64,000 nt of DNA from Hippasteria phrygiana (GCA_037893225.1 JAZGUH010000075.1:1178001-1242000), one strand, 5' to 3'; shown: positions 36,891 to 48,090, numbered from the stretch's first letter. The notes: a model not told the origin generated them from the letters alone. Numbers and translations: made by a program.

Positions 36891-37120
36891 TAAAAAAAAA
36901 AAAATCAGAACAAAAACAATGCCTTTTCCGACTGGTTGTCGGAAAAGCCAAAAAGAAATAAAAAAAAAAAAATCAGAACAAAAACAATGCCTTTTCCGAC
37001 TGGTTGTCGGAAAAGCCAAAAAAATAAAAACCGGAACGAAAACAATACCTTTTCCGCAGGTATGCGGAAAAGCTAACTAGACATTATGAGTCTGTTTTAG
37101 AACAGAACTCATGGGTTTTC
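36891..37120 (+). repeat. Hairpin junction: three H1 palindromes plus CTAG hairpin
   Basis: H1 palindromes lie at 36923-36947 and 36991-37015 (CTTTTCCGAC / GTCGGAAAAG, 5-nt loop) and at 37049-37072 (CTTTTCCGCA / TGCGGAAAAG). CTAACTAG follows (CTAG 37077-37080), then hairpin ATGAGTCTGTT / AACAGAACTCAT at 37086-37112 with one bulge, then GGGTTTTCCCC. This junction carries both the CTAA string of the H2 type and the CTAG of the ACTAGA type, which links the two. Confidence 0.85.
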
Positions 37121-37970
37121 CCCTGTCCTGTTTGTTAGCTTTTGTGGTTACTGTGTGGAAGAGAAGATTTTGCTGGATAAATAATGATGTGATTAGTTCT
37201 TCTGTAATGGTTGGAGGAATAAATGATATTTTTGTTAGTGCATATTTGAAAAAATGAAGACACTTGCTTAGTCTATTTTTATTGCAAATGATTTGTGGCA
37301 AGTGCGAGAGTAAATTTGTGTGTGATATTACCGTAATGTTGTTTGTAGGTGTTAGAAGTAAAGGTAGCTTTTTGTATATTAAGCAATTTCTGAGGACACA
37401 AAACCTTACGAATATGTAGGTCTATAGGCCCTATACTTAATGTTTTTGCGACATGAAGATGTAGTTTGTGTGCATGTGGGTGTACAGGCATACATTGGGT
37501 TTATGCATATTTTGCATGCTGATATACATGTATATGGATCTGTTTATGGAAATTGATGCGAGGTCTTGAAGATGTTATGAGTTACATAATATTAAAGGTG
37601 TTAATTTAGAAGCTATTTTGTATGGATATGGACGTGTTATAGATAGAAATTGATGTGATGTAATGATGTGTCAGGTGTGAAATTGAGAAACGTTAAAGGT
37701 GGATCTTTTAAAGTTTTATTATGTTGATATAAGTGCATTTTGGTTCTTGTATTTGGTATGTACACAGACAGGGACGTATTATAGATATAAATGTTATGAT
37801 TAGGTTATCATGTGTTATATATAAAACGTTTAATTTTGGAGGATCTATATTTCTGGAGGAAGATGTGCTATTGGTTTGATACTTGGTGTGAATATAGACA
37901 GGGAATTTTGTTTAATAGGTTTCATAGGTATACAGAGAAATATTGCAGAAAAATATGAATTAAAGATGAT
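37121..37970. other. AT-rich spacer, nothing recognised
   Basis: This spacer has no CRE cluster, hairpin junction or tandem repeat. Open frames on the minus strand (37077-37301, 37279-37491) are short and show no motif I recognise. Confidence 0.5.
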
Positions 37971-38640
37971 GTTATTAACCCAGCAAACATTAAACGTTTA
38001 AAAAACGTTTTGGTTAGGTTGTACTAGGTCACTTATGTGTTCGTCTTAAAGGTCTTTTTTAAAATTTGTATAAAATGTTGTTGTTTAGGTACAAATGGAG
38101 AGGTTTTGCCAGGACGTTTTAATAAAGTTTTGCGGATGTTAGAAAAAGTACCTACATGAAACGTTTTTTGGGGATGTTTGTAAAATGTTTTGGGGATGTT
38201 AGAAAATGTATCTAAATTAAACGTTTTTTTGTGACGTTTGAAAAATGTATTTTCTGGAACGTTTAAGAAAATTTTGAAATTAAACGTACAGACAATAAAC
38301 AAACCCTTAAAGTTGAGTTTAAGGCTGAATCCGACATTTTTTGCAATGTTGAATGAATATTTACAGATTTTTAATTGGAAATGATACTAGCGCATATATA
38401 CCGACAATCTGGTATCTATATTTAAGTTGACGTTCTAAGAATGTTTTAGTTAGGATCTGTATAGGTTACTTACGTTTTTGTTTTGAGCGTTTCAGTTTAC
38501 GCATAACTGGGAGGTGTTCAATAATTTTTACCAGAACGTTTGCGTAAGGTTTTTGAACATTATAAAATTTACTAACATGAAATGTTTTTTTGTGACGTTT
38601 GGAATATTTTTTGGAGGTATGAACTGACCAATCAGAACTG
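37971..38640. repeat. AACGTTT-rich repeat, probable mobile-element remnant
   Basis: This begins with AACCCAGCAAACATTAAACG, then many loosely spaced AACGTTT, GACGTTTG and GATGTTAG words to about 38640. An 89-residue minus-strand frame (38033-38302) is internally repetitive for that reason. A CAGCAAACA edge followed by AACGTTTT repeats is familiar to me from dispersed animal repeats. I cannot name the family and do not see the opposite end. Confidence 0.5.
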
Positions 38641-39420
38641 AGGAAATTTGTGTTTACAAAATCATGTGAAATTTTGGTGTTTAGCTAAAAATGAGACTTT
38701 TGTGGGTATAATGTGTAATTATTCAAACAATTTAACATAGAACTATGGATGTTGTGAAAATATGTGCTTTTGTATTTAAAAACTGTAACCGTTCATGGGA
38801 AAACTATGACTTGATGATAGTAGGAAAAGTTGAATATAAAGGTAAGTCACGACAATGTTTAGTTTGTATTGTGTAGTTGGTTATTGTAGCTTTGTATGTA
38901 GGCTTATATTGACGTTTTCGAACATAGGGAGACCGATTACCGTTAATCTTATATTATAGGGCGACCGGGTGTTTTAGGGCGACCGTTTACATTACCAACA
39001 ATTACCGTCCAAATATAAGGAGTCAAATGCTAAAAATACGTTGGAAGAAAAAAACCCAGAATCGTGATAATTTGATTAAACCCTTGGTTTCTTACACTCG
39101 CAGGCCATTTAATTAAGAAACCAAATTTTGAAATTTTGAAATATTTTGAAAGGTGTTAGCAAAGCAAAGTTTCAAATAAATCGGAGAGTTTTTAAACACT
39201 TCAATGAAATAATTTTGTTGGACCATAGATGAAGGAACAGAAACTTCATCGATGGTTGGACGCAGCACACAATAATGACCTACGTCCGTCCCAAAAGGTA
39301 TCAACTAATAATTATCAACCGATAGAGGGCGCTATTTACTTTCCATGGATCTTCCATTTGTTTTATATTATGGTGTGCCCTCATTCCCCAGAAAAGCGTG
39401 TTATGGTAAACGCGTTTTAA
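38641..39420. other. Spacer, nothing recognised
   Basis: AT-rich DNA with a small GGGCGACCG duplication near 38956-38985. The open frames 39113-39304 (minus) and 39229-39420 (plus) overlap on opposite strands and resemble no family I know. Confidence 0.45.
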
Positions 39421-41335
39421 TTTTATAAACCTCCCAAAATTGTTCTCATTTTTGTCTAGATATCTATGACCTATCAAACCTGTTACAAAAAGAATTTCGA
39501 AATTAACATGTTCTGTTAATGAGATATGGCTTAAAAATTAAACAAATTTAAAATTACTATAAATTCGTACGATTACGTCATCATGACGTCACATCCATTT
39601 TCATCAATAAGACATCCTTGTCTACCTGCATACCTATATTGAACCCAATCAAATTTACGGTTCTCTAGAAATAGGACCTTAAAGTGTGCAAATTTAAGAT
39701 GACGTCACGTGACCCACAATGAGGTCATCACAACGGCACTTGTCTAAACAAACACTTCACACGTGGTCTTGGTTTGTGTCATATTTGGTGTCAATCTGAC
39801 GAATTACAGTGTACAATTTTGAGAGTAGAATTAAATATATAACATTGAAAAATTCATAGAAAATCAGCCAATGACGTCATCATGACGTCACTTCGGATTT
39901 TGCATACTAGTGACAATATCTACCTACCCACCAATTTTCATGGCAATCGGGCCTACCCTTATACATGTTTCAAAAAAGCACATTTTTGATGGCGTCATCA
40001 TGACGTCACACATTTTTCACATTTATATGTATGCATCTATGACCTGACAAACCTATTGCAAAAAGAATTTCGAAATTAGCATGTTCCGTTGATGAGATAT
40101 GGCTTAAAGGTCCAAAAACTTAAAAATTACTATAAAATCGCATGATGACGTCATCATGACGTCACGTAAATTTTCATCTATAACACATGCCTGTCTACCC
40201 ACATAGCAACTTTGAAGTCAATCGGACCAACGGTTCTCTATATATGGGCCCTTCAAAAACGCACCTTTAAGATGACGTCACGTGACCCCTGATGACGTCA
40301 TCATGACGTCTATGTTCGGGACACGTCTTCACTATGAGGTCTTCATATGTGTTAAGTTTTATGGGAATAGGACTTTGTTTTCTGTTAAAAGTAGAGGGCA
40401 GAAGGAACCGTGTACAAAGTCTATGGGACTGGGTACCCAAAAAGAAAAAGAAAAAAGAAAAATAATGTCACTTAGAATATTGCCTACTAATGAGAAATTC
40501 GACTACCCACCAAGTTTCGTGACAATCCGACGGATCTACCAATTTATATGTGTCTATAAATTACGCCTTTAATAACGTCATTATGATGTTCCACATCAAT
40601 CGCCTCTATTTTTTACATAATTATTTATGACCTAACAAACTTATTTCAAAAAGAATTTCGAAAGTAGTTTGTTCTGTTGACGGGATATGGCTTACAGATT
40701 CAAGAACGTAACCATGTTAAAATCATATTCAATTACCGGCCTTTCAACATACCAGGTTTCACCCTAATCGGTCCAACAACTGTCTAGATATGGCCCCTTT
40801 TAAAAACGCACCTTTAAGGTGACGTCACGTGACACATAATGACGTCACTTCGGAGTTTGCATTCTTGTGACAATATCTGTATACCCACCAATTTTCGTGA
40901 CGATCGGATGTACCCTTATACGTGTTTCAAAAAAGCACATTTTTTGATGACGTCCTCATGACAACACACATTTTTCACATTTATATACAATTATGTATGA
41001 TCTAACAAACCTATTACAAAAAGAATTTCTAAATTAGCATGTTCTGTTGATGATATATGGCTTTAAGGTCCAAAAACTGAAACAATACTATAAAATCATA
41101 TGATGACGTCATCATGACGTCACATCAATTTTCATCTATAACATGTTCACCTACCAGCCTACCTACGGTTCTCTAAATATAGGCCATTCAAAAATGCACA
41201 TTTAAGATGATGTCATGTGACACGTGATGACGTCATCACTAGGGCACTTGTGAAAGCAAACATTCGGAATGTGGTCTTGTCATGTGTCCAGATTGCAGTC
41301 TGATCAATGACTGTCAAATTTTGGGAGTAGAAATA
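39421..41335 (+). repeat. Old diverged CRE satellite
   Basis: About three ~600-bp-type monomers are heavily substituted, with CRE clusters near 39573, 39700, 39870, 39990, 40142, 40275, 40815, 41103 and 41210. Several are decayed, for example ACGTCCTCATGACAACAC near 40950. A GAAAAAGAAAAAAGAAAAA tail with ACAAAGTCTATGGGACTGGG lies at 40415-40463, so an older module end is embedded here. The array is cut at 41335 by the 4.4-kb transposon and resumes at 45757. Confidence 0.8.
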
Positions 41336-41356
41336 TCCCTCACCCAATTGGGGTGT
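41336..41356 (+). repeat. Left terminal inverted repeat of the 4.4-kb transposon
   Basis: It begins TCCCTCACCCAAT, matching the inverted right end base for base for 13 positions. A GGTGTACACC palindrome follows at 41351. Confidence 0.75.
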
Positions 41357-41479
41357 ACACCTCATTATTTGGTGCAGTTTTAGTGCACATTTGGTGTACA
41401 CCAATTGTGCACCAGCTTCATGCAAATGAAGTGACTACACCAAACATGCACCACAGAATCTTAGCCCTAATGGTACATA

Positions 41480-41602
41480 CACCAAAAGTACACCACATAT
41501 TGTTTGTTCTCAGATCACTGCACCAAATATGCACCACATACTGTTTGTTCTCAAAGCATGGCACCAAATGTGCACCACATAAACTTAGATCTCATATTAT
41601 AA
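41480..41602. repeat. 41-bp tandem repeat (about 3 copies)
   Basis: CACCAAA..TGCACCACAT units start at 41480, 41521 and 41562. The spacer TGTTTGTTCTCA is shared by the first two. This is probably a subterminal protein-binding array of the transposon. A 122-residue open frame at 41353-41721 is only its reading. Confidence 0.75.
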
Positions 41603-43156
41603 CCTTGCATTATTTTCTACAGAAGCTTATAAGCTCTGGGCACTGCAAAGTACAGCAAAGTGCAGCTATGGGATCCCTTACTGAACAAGACTGCTATAAT
41701 GCATATAGCATTCACAGATGATTGCTAGATTTTACAGTCAATACAGCATTCTTGATAGCATGAAAATCTGAGCATTCCAAATAACATGTGAGCTCCAAAG
41801 CATGTTCTACATTTGTACATATGCAAGCCTATATGGACAGACTGCAAATTGAATGCAGCATTTGTAAAATATAAGTACAATGTATCTAGCATTCTGTGGC
41901 TATAAGCACAGCCTGCAATGCAGCATTCCAATATTTCAATAAGAAGTACACAAGCCTATCATATTACTTAGCCTCCACAGTGCAGCCTGTATGAGCCACA
42001 AAGTCACATGACACTAGTGACCTTGCATACCAACGGTCAGTGTGGGAAATTTGAAATTGCAGTCAGTTGAATTTCAGTGCAGTGCAGTGCAGTGCAGTGC
42101 ACTTACATTGTAGTCTTGCACGAAACTGTAGAAAACTGGGTAAAAATCATGGACATATAGGCCTATGATGCCTGCAGGCAATATTTACTGTTCATGTACA
42201 CACTTAATCTGTACATAACATGTAAAAAATACACTGGATGATTGGCTGATCTTTGGAATGAACATGACAACTCAAACGCAGCATATGTCATGGAACGTCA
42301 CACTCACAAGCTGTTTGTCAGTTTGTACATGTATGCGGTAAGTTAACAATTTTGTACTATATACTGGTATAGTGATACAAGTGGGAGGTGACATTCACTA
42401 TTTTGGCTCAAATAATTTCATTTTGGCTTTTAATCTGTTAAGATGTCCCCATTGTTAGTGATAACAAAAACGGTATGACTTAAAGAATTGAATCAGCTGT
42501 CTATAAATTTCGAATGAAGGGGAACAATTTTAAATAATTGATGGCTTAATATAAGTTTATTTCTTAATTTCCGGTGAGCTGCTAAGATCATATGAATTGA
42601 CATTGCAACATACAAGTATTGCATCATCACCTTGCAGTCAATCATTCCGATGCTATGACGTCTTGAACATTTAATTTGGCGATTTTATGGCCATCATTTT
42701 ATCAGAAGTATGATAAGCTTGGATAATGATTCTCGGCATTTTCCATCATAGTGTCCAGAAGGTGTGCCGGCTGAAATGTCGAGGCCATGTGACCCTTGTT
42801 AAAGATTATAATATCGATTTTAACGGACAGTTTTTGAAAAATCATAAAATCATTTTGTAGACAATGAAAACGCATCCCACCTGGCTCTCATAGTAAAGTG
42901 CACATAGCGTGACGTCATTGTGTCTCGGGACTATCACACAATGCAGTTTTAATTTAAAAATATATCAGTTTAACATTTATTTGTTCTTATGAGCAAAAGA
43001 TACGTATATTTTTATGGACATAACGATGTGCCCCCCATGCAGCCATACATGCCATAGTGTTTTCTTGCCTTATTTTAAATTTTTAAAAGTTCATTTTCTT
43101 GCCTTTGGTTTGGACATCAGGCATGCAACTTTTCCTCTGATCAGCTGATTTATATA
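41603..43156. other. Internal spacer of the 4.4-kb transposon
   Basis: This has no recognisable gene. Loose GCAGCATT-type words recur between 41740 and 41930, and a CAGTG pentamer run lies at 42075-42100. A possible old DNA-repeat boundary is not resolvable. The frame 41725-41931 (minus) falls in the word repeats. Confidence 0.45.
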
Positions 43157-44335
43157 CAGGGTGTATCCAAAAAAATGTCCCACTATGAAAAATTGCCTTT
43201 AAATTAATATTCTATAATTTTTTGAGAAATCTTTTACATAGATTGATAGACGATGGTTCAGTGCTTTTTTTGTGCAATTGCACATACTCATCATGTCACG
43301 CATGATTGAGCACAGGCTAATTACGTAAATTGCGATACATCTGGTTTGCGCGAAAAAGTGCTGGGTTGAAAACAGGATCTGAGACCATGAAAAACAACGT
43401 TAGGTATGCCCTTTGTTTATCACAAATTGCCATTACTTTTGAATTAACCCTTTCACACTTTCAGTCCTCAACTTGTCCACCATTTCTTTCCTGGCAGATT
43501 TGGGCCCTCCTCAGCATGCATATCGTACACTGCACGCCGGATCAAAGCTCTGTCCCTTCTGAGAACATTGACTTCTGCCGTTATGCGTTCCTCAAGGTCA
43601 TCCAGGTCCCTAGGTGGAGTAACGTACACTTTTGACTTAAGATGACCCCACAAGAAAAAGTCAAGAGGGCTGAAGTCCGGTGACCTCGGGGGCCATTCCA
43701 CGTCACGGTTTAGGGCAATCACTCGTTCTCCGAACAGTTCTGTAAGGCGGTCTGTTACAGTCCTCACCACGCTCTCTGAAATCGGCTATTTCTGTTGCGA
43801 CGATAACGGGGCAGTTGGTCAATGACAGGAACAATGTCCTCGTTAAGCATCTGCAGATAATGCTCACCGTTAATGTTATGGCGGAAGAAAAAAAGGCCGA
43901 TAATTGAGCCATTGCCTCCCAAACCTATCCACACAGTCAGCTTGTGTCTGTCGTCACGACGTTGATACTGGAAATCAAGGGGAGCGTGTCCACGAGGGCA
44001 GTACTCTCGGATATTGTGAGTGTTAACTGATGCATTGAGGGCAAAGCCTGATTCATCCCCGATGATAAGATTGTCCAAGAATCGTGGGGGTTGTGCAAGG
44101 AGCCATCTGCAGAAGCGCAGTCGTCGCTGTTGATCCCCAGGTAGCAGTTCGTGACGCTTAATCATCTGATAGGGATGAAAGTGAAGGTCAACACGAGTTA
44201 TCCTGTTGAAAGTGGCTGATGGCAGCCCAAGACCATTGCGTCGGCTGCTGATTGTCTGAGCTCTTCCTTCTCCTGCCTGTTGCTGCTCAACGAGACGATT
44301 TCGGACAACTTCGATATACAATGTATTCATATTTT
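43157..44335 (-). mobile_element. Truncated Tc1/mariner-type element
   Basis: CAGGGTGTATCC followed by an A-run and TGTCCCAC lies at 43157-43183 just after a TA (43155-43156), which is typical of a Tc1/mariner terminal repeat. About 310 bp of untranslated sequence then precedes the minus-strand transposase relic. No matching terminal repeat exists to the right of 44330, so the 5' part of the element, including the first DNA-binding helix region, has been lost. It lies nested within the GCACCA-rich transposon. Confidence 0.72.
43468..44330 (-). pseudogene. Tc1/mariner (IS630 superfamily) transposase, broken
   Basis: This is a cut-and-paste DNA transposase relic in two overlapping minus-strand frames. 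The upstream frame (43764-44330, 188 residues) begins inside the helix-turn-helix region. It has the first catalytic aspartate in IIGDESGF (residue 92) and ends RFQRAW-stop. The downstream frame (43468-43770, 100 residues) carries DVEWPPRSPDFSPLDFFLWG with the third catalytic aspartate (residue 37) and the C-terminal tail. The segment between them, which should hold the second aspartate in a DGAP-type motif, is missing and the frame shifts there. The N-terminal DNA-binding domain is also incomplete. The protein would be inactive. Family assignment is firm, subfamily is not. Confidence 0.88.
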
Positions 44336-44900
44336 ATTTAATGCATTTCTACATATTTTAATATACATGTACTCGCAATTGTCTATTCCATCATGCCAAG
44401 CAATATAGGTATATCTGTCACTGCAGCATGTTAACTTTTTTGTAAATACAGTATGGCAAGCTTATAAAACCAAATTTACTCATTCTTTTTTTGGTTTTTT
44501 GGAGACATTATTTCAGTTTTACTGTTGGTGTTGCCAAATCAGCTCAGGAATTGTGTGTAACTTTTGCTCAGGTATTCTGTACCCTTTACAAACAACAATT
44601 TTTAAAAGCATGTTCAAACTCTTGCCTATTATAATTGAAAAAACAACAACAAAGTAATTAATATATATAGTTTGGCATTAATGCAATTTAGCCCATCTTT
44701 TTTTTTGTTCTGAATAAATTCATTATGTATCACTTACGGTTTGAAATGCTTTTGTTTACAGCTTTGTGGTATTACTTTCAACAACATTGGGCTCAGCTAC
44801 ATGTACATGTATAGTCTTTACATTCATTTAAATGAAATGTGTGAAGAGCAAGGTGCGTATGAATTATCTGAATGTAAGTTTAACATTTAAAAAGCAACAT
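44336..44900. other. AT-rich transposon interior, nothing recognised
   Basis: Between the transposase relic and the 254-bp repeat the sequence is AT-rich with no long frame, palindrome or tandem repeat. The right end of the mariner fragment cannot be placed precisely. Confidence 0.4.
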
Positions 44901-44903
44901 CCA

Positions 44904-45590
44904 ATTCCGCACCATTGGGTGCCGCACCAAAACAGCACCACTCGTGTGTGGTGCACTTTTGGTGCTAATTTAAATAATTGGAACGCACAATAAAATCCCA
45001 TAAGGGTGCCGCACCAAAACAGCACCACAATTGTATGTGGTGCGGTTTTGGTGCTAATTTAAATAATTGGAACGCACCACAAGTGCACCCCATCAGCAAA
45101 ATGGTGCAGTTTTGGTGTAAGGATTTAGTACTGCAGAAATCTGGCCCGCGTGCACCAAATCCGCACCATTGGGTGCCGCACCAATACAGCACCACTCGTG
45201 TGTGGTGCACTTTTGGTGCTAATTTAAATAATTGGAACGCACAATAAAATCCCATAAGGGTGCCGCACCAAAACAGCACCACAATCCTATGTGGTGCGGT
45301 TTTGGTGCTAATTTAAATAATTGGAACGCACCACAAGTGCACCCCATCAGCAAAATGGTGCAGTTTTGGTGTAAGGATTTAGTACTGCAGAAATCTGGCC
45401 CGCGTGCACCAAATCCGCACCATTGGGTGCCGCACCAATACAGCACCACTCGTGTGTGGTGCACTTTTGGTGCTAATTTAAATAATTGGAACGCACAATA
45501 AAATCCCATAAGGGTGCCGCACCAAAACAGCACCACAATCCTATGTGGTGCGGTTTTGGTGCTAATTTAAATAATTGGAACGCACCAAAA
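44904..45590. repeat. 254-bp tandem repeat of GCACCA hairpins (about 2.7 copies)
   Basis: Landmarks recur 254 bp apart: 44978, 45232 and 45486. Each unit contains two related half-repeats, in which GCACCAAAACAGCACCAC faces a near-reverse-complement GTGGTGC..TTTTGGTGC. Each half-repeat therefore folds on itself. The halves share AATTTAAATAATTGGAACGC. Open frames on both strands (44965-45536) simply follow the repeat period. Confidence 0.88.
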
Positions 45591-45733
45591 CTGCACCCCG
45601 TGTACAGTTTTCAGGTTGAAATGTTTACAGGGTGCACCAAAACAGCACCATTCACAAAGGTGGTGTCAATTTGGTGTACACCAGCTTTTGGAAAACACCT
45701 ACACTAAAACTACACCATATGTACACCATATCT

Positions 45734-45754
45734 GCACTCCTATTGGGTGAGGGA
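45734..45754 (-). repeat. Right terminal inverted repeat of the 4.4-kb transposon
   Basis: It ends ATTGGGTGAGGGA, complementary to the left end, and is followed by TA. Confidence 0.75.
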
Positions 45755-45756
45755 TA

Positions 45757-46090
45757 TTTAAAAACATTTGAAAAATCAGTTGATGACGTCATCATGACGT
45801 CACTTTGGATTATGTATGCTAGTGACAATATCTACCTACCCACCAATTTTCATGTCGTTATGTCAACATGCGTCACATACGTTTTTATCTAAAATACATG
45901 CCGGCTCATCTGCATGTCACAATTGAACACAATCACACGTACGGTGTGTATATATAGGACCTTCAAAATGCACTTTTTTGATGAGGTCATCGGGACGTCA
46001 CATATTTTGCCCGACTTTGTGCACATAATACGCCATACTAAAGCTATTGCAAAAGGAATTGATTCAGACCCCAAGTTTCACAATAGGCAC
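45757..46090 (+). repeat. Right part of the interrupted old CRE copy
   Basis: TTTAAAAACATTTGAAAAATCAG continues the sequence expected after GGGAGTAGAAA at 41333. The intact CRE pair TGACGTCATCATGACGTCA follows near 45782. Further clusters near 45980 are decayed (GATGAGGTCATCGGGACGTC). Confidence 0.75.
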
Positions 46091-48090
46091 AAATAGACAC
46101 AAAGGTATGCTTCCCTTCTCCAAATATTTTAACTGAGTGAATGATGCTGGGTAAATATTGTATTTTGCTTACTGAATTGATTCAATTTCGTTATTGGTTA
46201 TGACCATCATCTTTACTTTTATGAAAGTCTGACATTTATCACAATATTTATCATCAGGGCTTTAGACACCATTTGAGAGAAGATCAAAAATGTTACATAT
46301 TTGTTTCAACAGAAAAATACATCAACTTTTGTTAGATTTGTTTGGCAAGGGGAACATGTAGTCCAACATAGCAACAAAATACAAATGATTGAATGAAATT
46401 CTCAATAATTTTTAATTCCACAATATGATGAGGCTATTATCGACACTTGCGGAGCCCGAGATGAAGATCAGCAATATATATAAAATGTACGGCTTGCTAC
46501 CGATCAGTAAATTAATTTTCTTATTATCGCATCACGTCTCATTCCATGTGCTGTCCTCAACAGCCTCAAAAATACTCAAAAGAGGGCGCTCGACTAACCT
46601 AACGGTCCCGAACTGCACTCGTGCAGTTTAAGACCGTTAGGTCAGTCTAGCGCCCTCTCTTAAGTATTTCTCCATTTGTGTAAAAACTTGGCACAACCTT
46701 TAATTTTGAGACTAATTGGGAATTGTTTGTGCAATACAAGGGAAGAAGGCTTTTGTTTTCTGTGAAATTAGATGCTCTTGGCATTGTTTATTTCTGCCTC
46801 ATTAGTTTTCACTAATTTTGCTGACATGAATCTTGAAATAACAGGTTGTATGTTTAGACACCTTTATCAAGGGGGGGGGGGGTTGTTGTTATTTTCCAAG
46901 ATTTTGCTATTCCTGACTGATTTTAATGGGGGTATTGTGGTAAATTATTTCCAAGTTTCTATTTCAAACATCAAACTCTTTACGTACAATATGTGTATTG
47001 CACACGCACAAAGAAATAAAATATGCTGACAACGTGTGAGTTCAAATGATGCGACGTTATATGCACAGTGCGAAAACCTTTTTGAGATTGTGGTCCTATA
47101 ACTGAAATATTATTTTTTCTACATGCTTACCTGAGCTGAATGTGGTTTTCTATGCGTGACTTCGCTGAAACTCCGTGCTAAAATGTTCTTTATCTCGCGT
47201 TCACAGCAAAGGAAGTGATGATAAGAACATTCACGTGTAATATTAACAAATGTATACAGTATTTCCGCAATCTTAAAGCACGTTATGGTCACTCGAGCGC
47301 AAATTTGGACACTTGCACCAAAAGCCCTGTGTAGAAAAAGTGTACGAAGTGTTGGAGTTGAGGAAGTTTTTGAACCGCGGTTTTGAAACAAGGTTGCCAG
47401 GCCTGCTGCCCTCAGCATTGGTTTGTATACATGATCTAGCAATAGTAGTGTCTAAGTACGTGTGCGGCGTTTTCCTATTCATTAATTAAGTACGTCCGAA
47501 GACCCAACAAAACATCGGATTTCACCATTAAAACGACCACCAAAATACTAGATACGCCACTTGAGGAACAAGTGGAGTTCCATGATTAAGATAGAGGTAC
47601 TAAGGTTCACCTACCATCCGGATAAAAAGTGAAATTTACCGTTCAATTCCGAGAGGCACATCGAGGAAAATCCATGCAGTCCGTACGCCATTGTATAATC
47701 ATAGTGCAAGGAAATGGTATCCCTTGGCGCTCAAAGCTAGCTCCGTATACAAAGCACAGTTCCAAAAAGCACCGCAACAACACACAGGTTTACGCCAAAC
47801 ATGCACTGCTATATGATTTCGCTCGTACAGCGCAACTCCACACACAAGTTTACGTTGGATTGTAGGATAAATTAAGAACGTGCAACGCGACACCCATGGT
47901 TACACTGCCTTCCCAGAATTCCTTTGTTATCATATTGTTTTGGGGCTAAATATTGAAATGGGTATATTTTGACGCTGAAGTGAGCTATGATCATGGAAAC
48001 TTGGAATTAGGTACACAAAAATACAGTGTATAAAACTTCTGGAGGTTTTTGTCATAAGAGATTGCTAAATATACCAAATTTTGACTTGAA
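46091..48090. other. Spacer with a 100-nt palindrome, no recognised gene
   Basis: There are no CRE clusters until about 48105. A 12-G run lies at 46871-46882. A minus-strand frame at 47119-47442 ends near a donor-like AG|GTAAG (minus strand, about 47132), but I recognise no domain and no matching acceptor. CCCTTCCCAGAATTCCTTTG near 47910 is a decayed piece of the ~400-bp sub-repeat seen at 31-36 kb, so the spacer's right edge is already repeat-derived. Confidence 0.5.
46570..46669. repeat. 100-nt near-perfect palindrome
   Basis: The two 50-nt halves are exactly symmetric around 46619.5, with no indels. By hand count 42 of the 49 outer positions pair by Watson-Crick rules, one is G-T and six mismatch. 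The centre is AACTGCAC-TC-GTGCAGTT. The arms contain AGAGGGCGCT, a word also found in the CTCF-like modules. It is either a short palindromic MITE or a hairpin RNA source; the symmetry favours a MITE. Confidence 0.85.

Larger units (their letters stand above)
41336..45754. mobile_element. 4.4-kb DNA transposon with TIRs, GCACCA-rich
   Basis: The left end TCCCTCACCCAATTGGGGTG and the reverse complement of the right end (TCCCTCACCCAATAGGAGTG) agree at 18 of 20 positions. Both ends are flanked by TA (41334-41335 and 45755-45756), a possible target duplication. Paralogous uninterrupted CRE copies at about 39817 and 48351 have no such insert. Inside are dense GCACCA/TGGTGC and GGTGTACACC words near both ends, a 41-bp and a 254-bp tandem repeat, a CAGTG microsatellite (42075-42100), and a nested Tc1/mariner fragment. 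No transposase of its own is recognised, so it is probably non-autonomous. The superfamily is uncertain. Confidence 0.75.

Noticed and set aside
43157..44335. Tc1/mariner transposase as the source enzyme of the 4.4-kb transposon
   Set aside because: The mariner-type CAGGGTG end at 43157 differs from the TCCCTCACCC TIR of the outer element. The relic is a nested insertion.
44965..45536. 105-residue and 89-residue frames repeating every 254 bp
   Set aside because: They follow the tandem repeat on both strands and are composed of repeated GCACCA readings.
47119..47442. Minus-strand exon ending at an AG|GTAAG donor
   Set aside because: A single donor-like string is weak evidence. There is no known domain, no paired acceptor and no neighbouring exon in frame.
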